Assembly: GCF_002150685.1 (NCBI RefSeq)
Contig: NZ_MSSW01000027.1
Location: 1-64,000 of the forward strand
Source of the DNA: Algoriphagus antarcticus
GTDB taxonomy: Bacteria; Bacteroidota; Bacteroidia; Cytophagales; Cyclobacteriaceae
DNA: 64,000 nucleotides
Direction of reading: 5' to 3'
Positions 62,054 through 64,000 of this stretch are shown piece after piece. The position numbers and the translations under genes are program-made. Positions within the stretch are counted from its first letter, which is position 1. Each line of letters begins with the position of its first letter. The notes under the pieces are model-generated. The model saw nothing but the letters and a program-made list of their open reading frames with translations. It was not told the origin of the DNA and ran no database searches.

Positions 62054-62133
62054 ACTGACGGAATTAATGTTAATTGCGTCAGTTGACTAACGGTATTAAT
62101 ATTAATTCTGTCAGTCAACTGACGGAATTTAGC
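62054..62133. promoter_or_regulatory. operator-like palindromic repeats between DUF4143 ATPase and CPXCG genes
   Basis: Two palindromes (62054-62083, arms ACTGACGGAATTAA / TTAATTGCGTCAGT; and 62085-62116, arms GACTAACGGTATTAA / TTAATTCTGTCAGTC) and a third half-site (ACTGACGGAATTT, 62119-62131) share the core GACGGAATTAA. The spacing and divergent flanking genes suggest a control region for the ATPase gene. Confidence 0.6.
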
Positions 62134-62202
62134 TAAAATCAGTCAATGATATTATTTCCAAACCGCATTGCCTTATTTTTGTTAACTACTAAAACTCCCC
62201 CT

Positions 62203-62385
62203 ATGATTGAGCACTTTTTCCAATGTCCACATTGCTTCGAAGAAATTTCCATGTTGGTTGATCCATCGGTAAGGCGTCAAGAATACATTGAAGATTGCGA
62301 GGTCTGCTGCAATCCGATAGAGATTCAAGTGGAAATGGAAGAAGGTGAAATCATGTATTTTGAAGCTAATTCAATCGAACAATAA
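62203..62385 (+). CDS. CPXCG motif-containing small cysteine-rich protein
   Basis: From the ATG at 62203 the protein is 60 residues with two cysteine pairs: Cys8/Cys11 (FQCPHCFEE) and Cys32/Cys35 (DCEVCCNP), forming a likely zinc ribbon. An acidic C-terminal tail (EMEEGEIMYFEAN) is typical of the family. The start at 62146 would precede the real N-terminus MIEHFFQCPHC. Its stop overlaps the next start (TAATG). Function unknown. Confidence 0.85.
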   Translation: MIEHFFQCPHCFEEISMLVDPSVRRQEYIEDCEVCCNPIEIQVEMEEGEIMYFEANSIEQ

Positions 62386-62957
62386 TGTTATTTACCCGCG
62401 AAAATACGCCAGCCGAAATCTGGCAAACTTTAGTTCACGAACTTCACCGAGGAGCTTTGGATTCCAAGCATCCTTTTCGGTATATGAATTTGGGGACCAA
62501 TGGTAAAGACTATCCGGAAGTCCGTACCCTGGTGCTTCGCAAAGTGGACGAGCAGTTGAACTGCTTGGTCTATACTGATTTTCGTAGTGTCAAAGTCGAG
62601 GAGATTTTAGCTAATCCTTTGGTTTTAATGCATTTCTATAACCCCAAACAGCGAGTTCAGCTACGGATCCAAGCCAAAGCGATTATTCATCATCAAGATG
62701 GATTGACTCCCGCCTATTGGTCTCAAGTGCAAGGCGATGCTCAAAAGGCTTATAATTCTACCCTTGCACCGGGAAGCAAAATCGAAACACCTGAGCAGGC
62801 CTATGAATGGCCGAAGGAGATGGACTCCCAATTTTTTGCAGTACTGGAGCTGGTGCCACAAGCTATCGAAGCCTTGCAGTTGGATGGATTAAATCACCTG
62901 AGAATCAATTTTTCAAAAAAACAGGAGAATTGGGAAGGGGTATGGATGGTGCCTTGA
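62385..62957 (+). CDS. pyridoxamine 5'-phosphate oxidase-like FMN protein (Alr4036 type)
   Basis: The 190 residues match the Alr4036 group of split-barrel FMN proteins: WQTLVHELHRGALDSKHPFRYM, DYPEVRTLVLRKVDE, LNCLVYTDFRSVKVEEI, VLMHFYNPKQRVQLRI. The family may oxidise pyridoxamine phosphate or other substrates; this group is not shown to be true PdxH. It overlaps the CPXCG stop by one base (TAATG), so the two are co-translated. Confidence 0.88.
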   Translation: MLFTRENTPAEIWQTLVHELHRGALDSKHPFRYMNLGTNGKDYPEVRTLVLRKVDEQLNCLVYTDFRSVKVEEILANPLVLMHFYNPKQRVQLRIQAKAIIHHQDGLTPAYWSQVQGDAQKAYNSTLAPGSKIETPEQAYEWPKEMDSQFFAVLELVPQAIEALQLDGLNHLRINFSKKQENWEGVWMVP

Positions 62958-63178
62958 TTTTATTTGTACAAAAAAGGGTTTCGGATTTTTTGAAAGCTCC
63001 GAATAAGCAATTTGAGTGATTTTTAATTTTGGTATCAAATCGTACCGTTGATGCGCTGGTTAATTTGAATTAACCTAGACTACAATTAAACTCATCTCCA
63101 ACGCTATTGATATCTTTTTGACTTTAGCTTTTTCCCACTCATTTCCCTAAATTCCCACTCAATCGTCAACCCAATCTT

Positions 63179-64000
63179 ATGAAATTACTTTTCAAAGGCA
63201 GCTTAGCCATGCTAGCGCTATGCCTTTTTACCTTTCCTGCCATTTCGCAGAAAAACAAGAAAAACACTGATCTCTCTCCAAAATCTACCTATGATACTTC
63301 ACTCTACAATGCCATGGAGTTCCGACTTGTCGGACCTTTTCGCGGCGGTAGAGCTACAGCCATAGCAGGTGTCGTCCAAGATCCGAGCACCTATTATATG
63401 GGTGCAACAGCTGGAGTTTGGAAAACTACTGATGCCGGCGAAAGCTGGAAAAATATCTCTGATGGTTTCTTCAATACAGCTTCAGTCGGGGCGATCACAG
63501 TATCCGAATCTGATCCAAATGTGATCTATGTCGGAATGGGCGAAGCTCCTGTTCGTGGCGTGATGACTTCCCACGGAGATGGAGTTTATAAGTCCACCGA
63601 TGCTGGCAAAACCTAGTCGAATATTGGCCTGGAAAAGATCCGACAAATCTCAAAAATCGTCGTGCATCCTACCAATCCAGATATTTTGATTGTTGGCGCT
63701 CAAGGAAGTCCTTATGGCGCTACCGAAGATCGAGGGATTTACCGCTCGGAAGATGGTGGGGCCAATTGGACCAAAGCACATTATGTCGATGTCAATTCTG
63801 GAGTATCTGACCTCAGCATGGATATGAATAATCCTCGGATCATTTACGCCGCCTATTGGGATCATCGACGTTTCCCTTGGCAGGTGCAAAGTGGAGGTCC
63901 AGGTTCTGGAATCTACAAATCTGTGGATACGGGGAAAACTTGGCAGAAGCTTTCCGAAGGACTTCCAAAAGAAACGATGGGTAAAATTGGGGTTTCTGTT
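63179..64000 (+). pseudogene. BNR/VPS10-type beta-propeller gene interrupted by an in-frame TAG, 3' end beyond window
   Basis: The first 145 codons give a signal peptide (LAMLALCLFTFPAISQ) and Asp-box propeller blades (FRLVGPFRGGRATAIAG; GVWKTTDAGESWKNI; GVYKSTDAGKT). At 63614-63616 the next codon is TAG, where the repeat pattern (DAGKTW) demands Trp (TGG). The frame stays open to the window end: SNIGLEKIRQISKIV, GIYRSEDGGANWTK, GIYKSVDTGKTWQKL. This is the sortilin/glycosyl-hydrolase (VPS10/BNR) lipoprotein-like family seen in many Bacteroidota, usually about 900-1100 residues, with a C-terminal portion outside the window. One G-to-A change explains the stop. Confidence 0.8.

Noticed and set aside
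62054..62133. CRISPR-like array of GACGGAATTAA units
   Set aside because: Units are palindromic, unevenly spaced and without unique spacers of constant length, and no cas gene is near.

Overview
The window comes from a member of the Bacteroidota, most likely Cytophagales near Cyclobacteriaceae/Algoriphagus. The grounds are a SusC/SusD pair, many lipoproteins, a PorT-like barrel, DUF5606 and DUF3810 proteins, bacillithiol synthesis (bshC), almost no Shine-Dalgarno sequences, and promoter candidates of the TTG / TAnnTTTG type. No rRNA, tRNA, CRISPR array, IS element or prophage was seen. Most of the window is ordinary chromosome.

Layout. 1-6590: a cut-off alpha/beta hydrolase lacking its nucleophile serine, a GH16 glycosidase, small envelope proteins, xerD divergent from aroQ plus a class-V aminotransferase, then marC and rnhA. 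6953-13589: a sugar isomerase-like protein, small proteins and engB on the minus strand, then ubiE overlapping a porT-like gene, and an SDR/VanX-like pair. 14048-23625: ThuA, NifU, DUF3810, a degenerate M23 protein, EamA transporter, dusB, a tightly overlapping CPBP protease/DUF2007/cdsA cluster and a glutamate-type dehydrogenase. 23739-24666: an AT-rich pocket of three small unknown genes. 24953-32446: psd, lipoproteins, the translationally coupled M16 protease/ispF/mnmD operon, and divergent bshC/5-FCL/outer-membrane protein. 33199-38681: susC, susD and a third lipoprotein, closed by a strong terminator. 39156-40202: a decayed DUF4249 gene. 40310-46237: the full 2-oxoglutarate dehydrogenase set (sucA, a two-lipoyl-domain sucB, lpd). 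46322-56391: DUF2520, pirin, GNAT-nitrilase, M20 hydrolase, acyl-ACP desaturase, beta-propeller and esterase lipoproteins, and an M19 dipeptidase. 56443-57841: an accessory patch with a broken PIN toxin, its intact antitoxin, and an ORF6N gene linked to a striking palindrome. 58049-64000: clpB, a DUF4143 ATPase with an operator-like repeat cluster, two small genes and a BNR/VPS10-type gene interrupted by an amber codon.

The best leads are the ORF6N locus, where a 51-bp near-perfect palindrome upstream has a 27-bp partner inside the coding sequence that differs by an apparently pair-preserving change; the operator-like repeats before the DUF4143 ATPase; a dispersed intergenic element with fixed internal spacing; and three genes broken by stops or frameshifts. 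The breaks could be real decay or sequence error, which read data would settle. Functions are assigned from motifs read by eye; no database search was possible.
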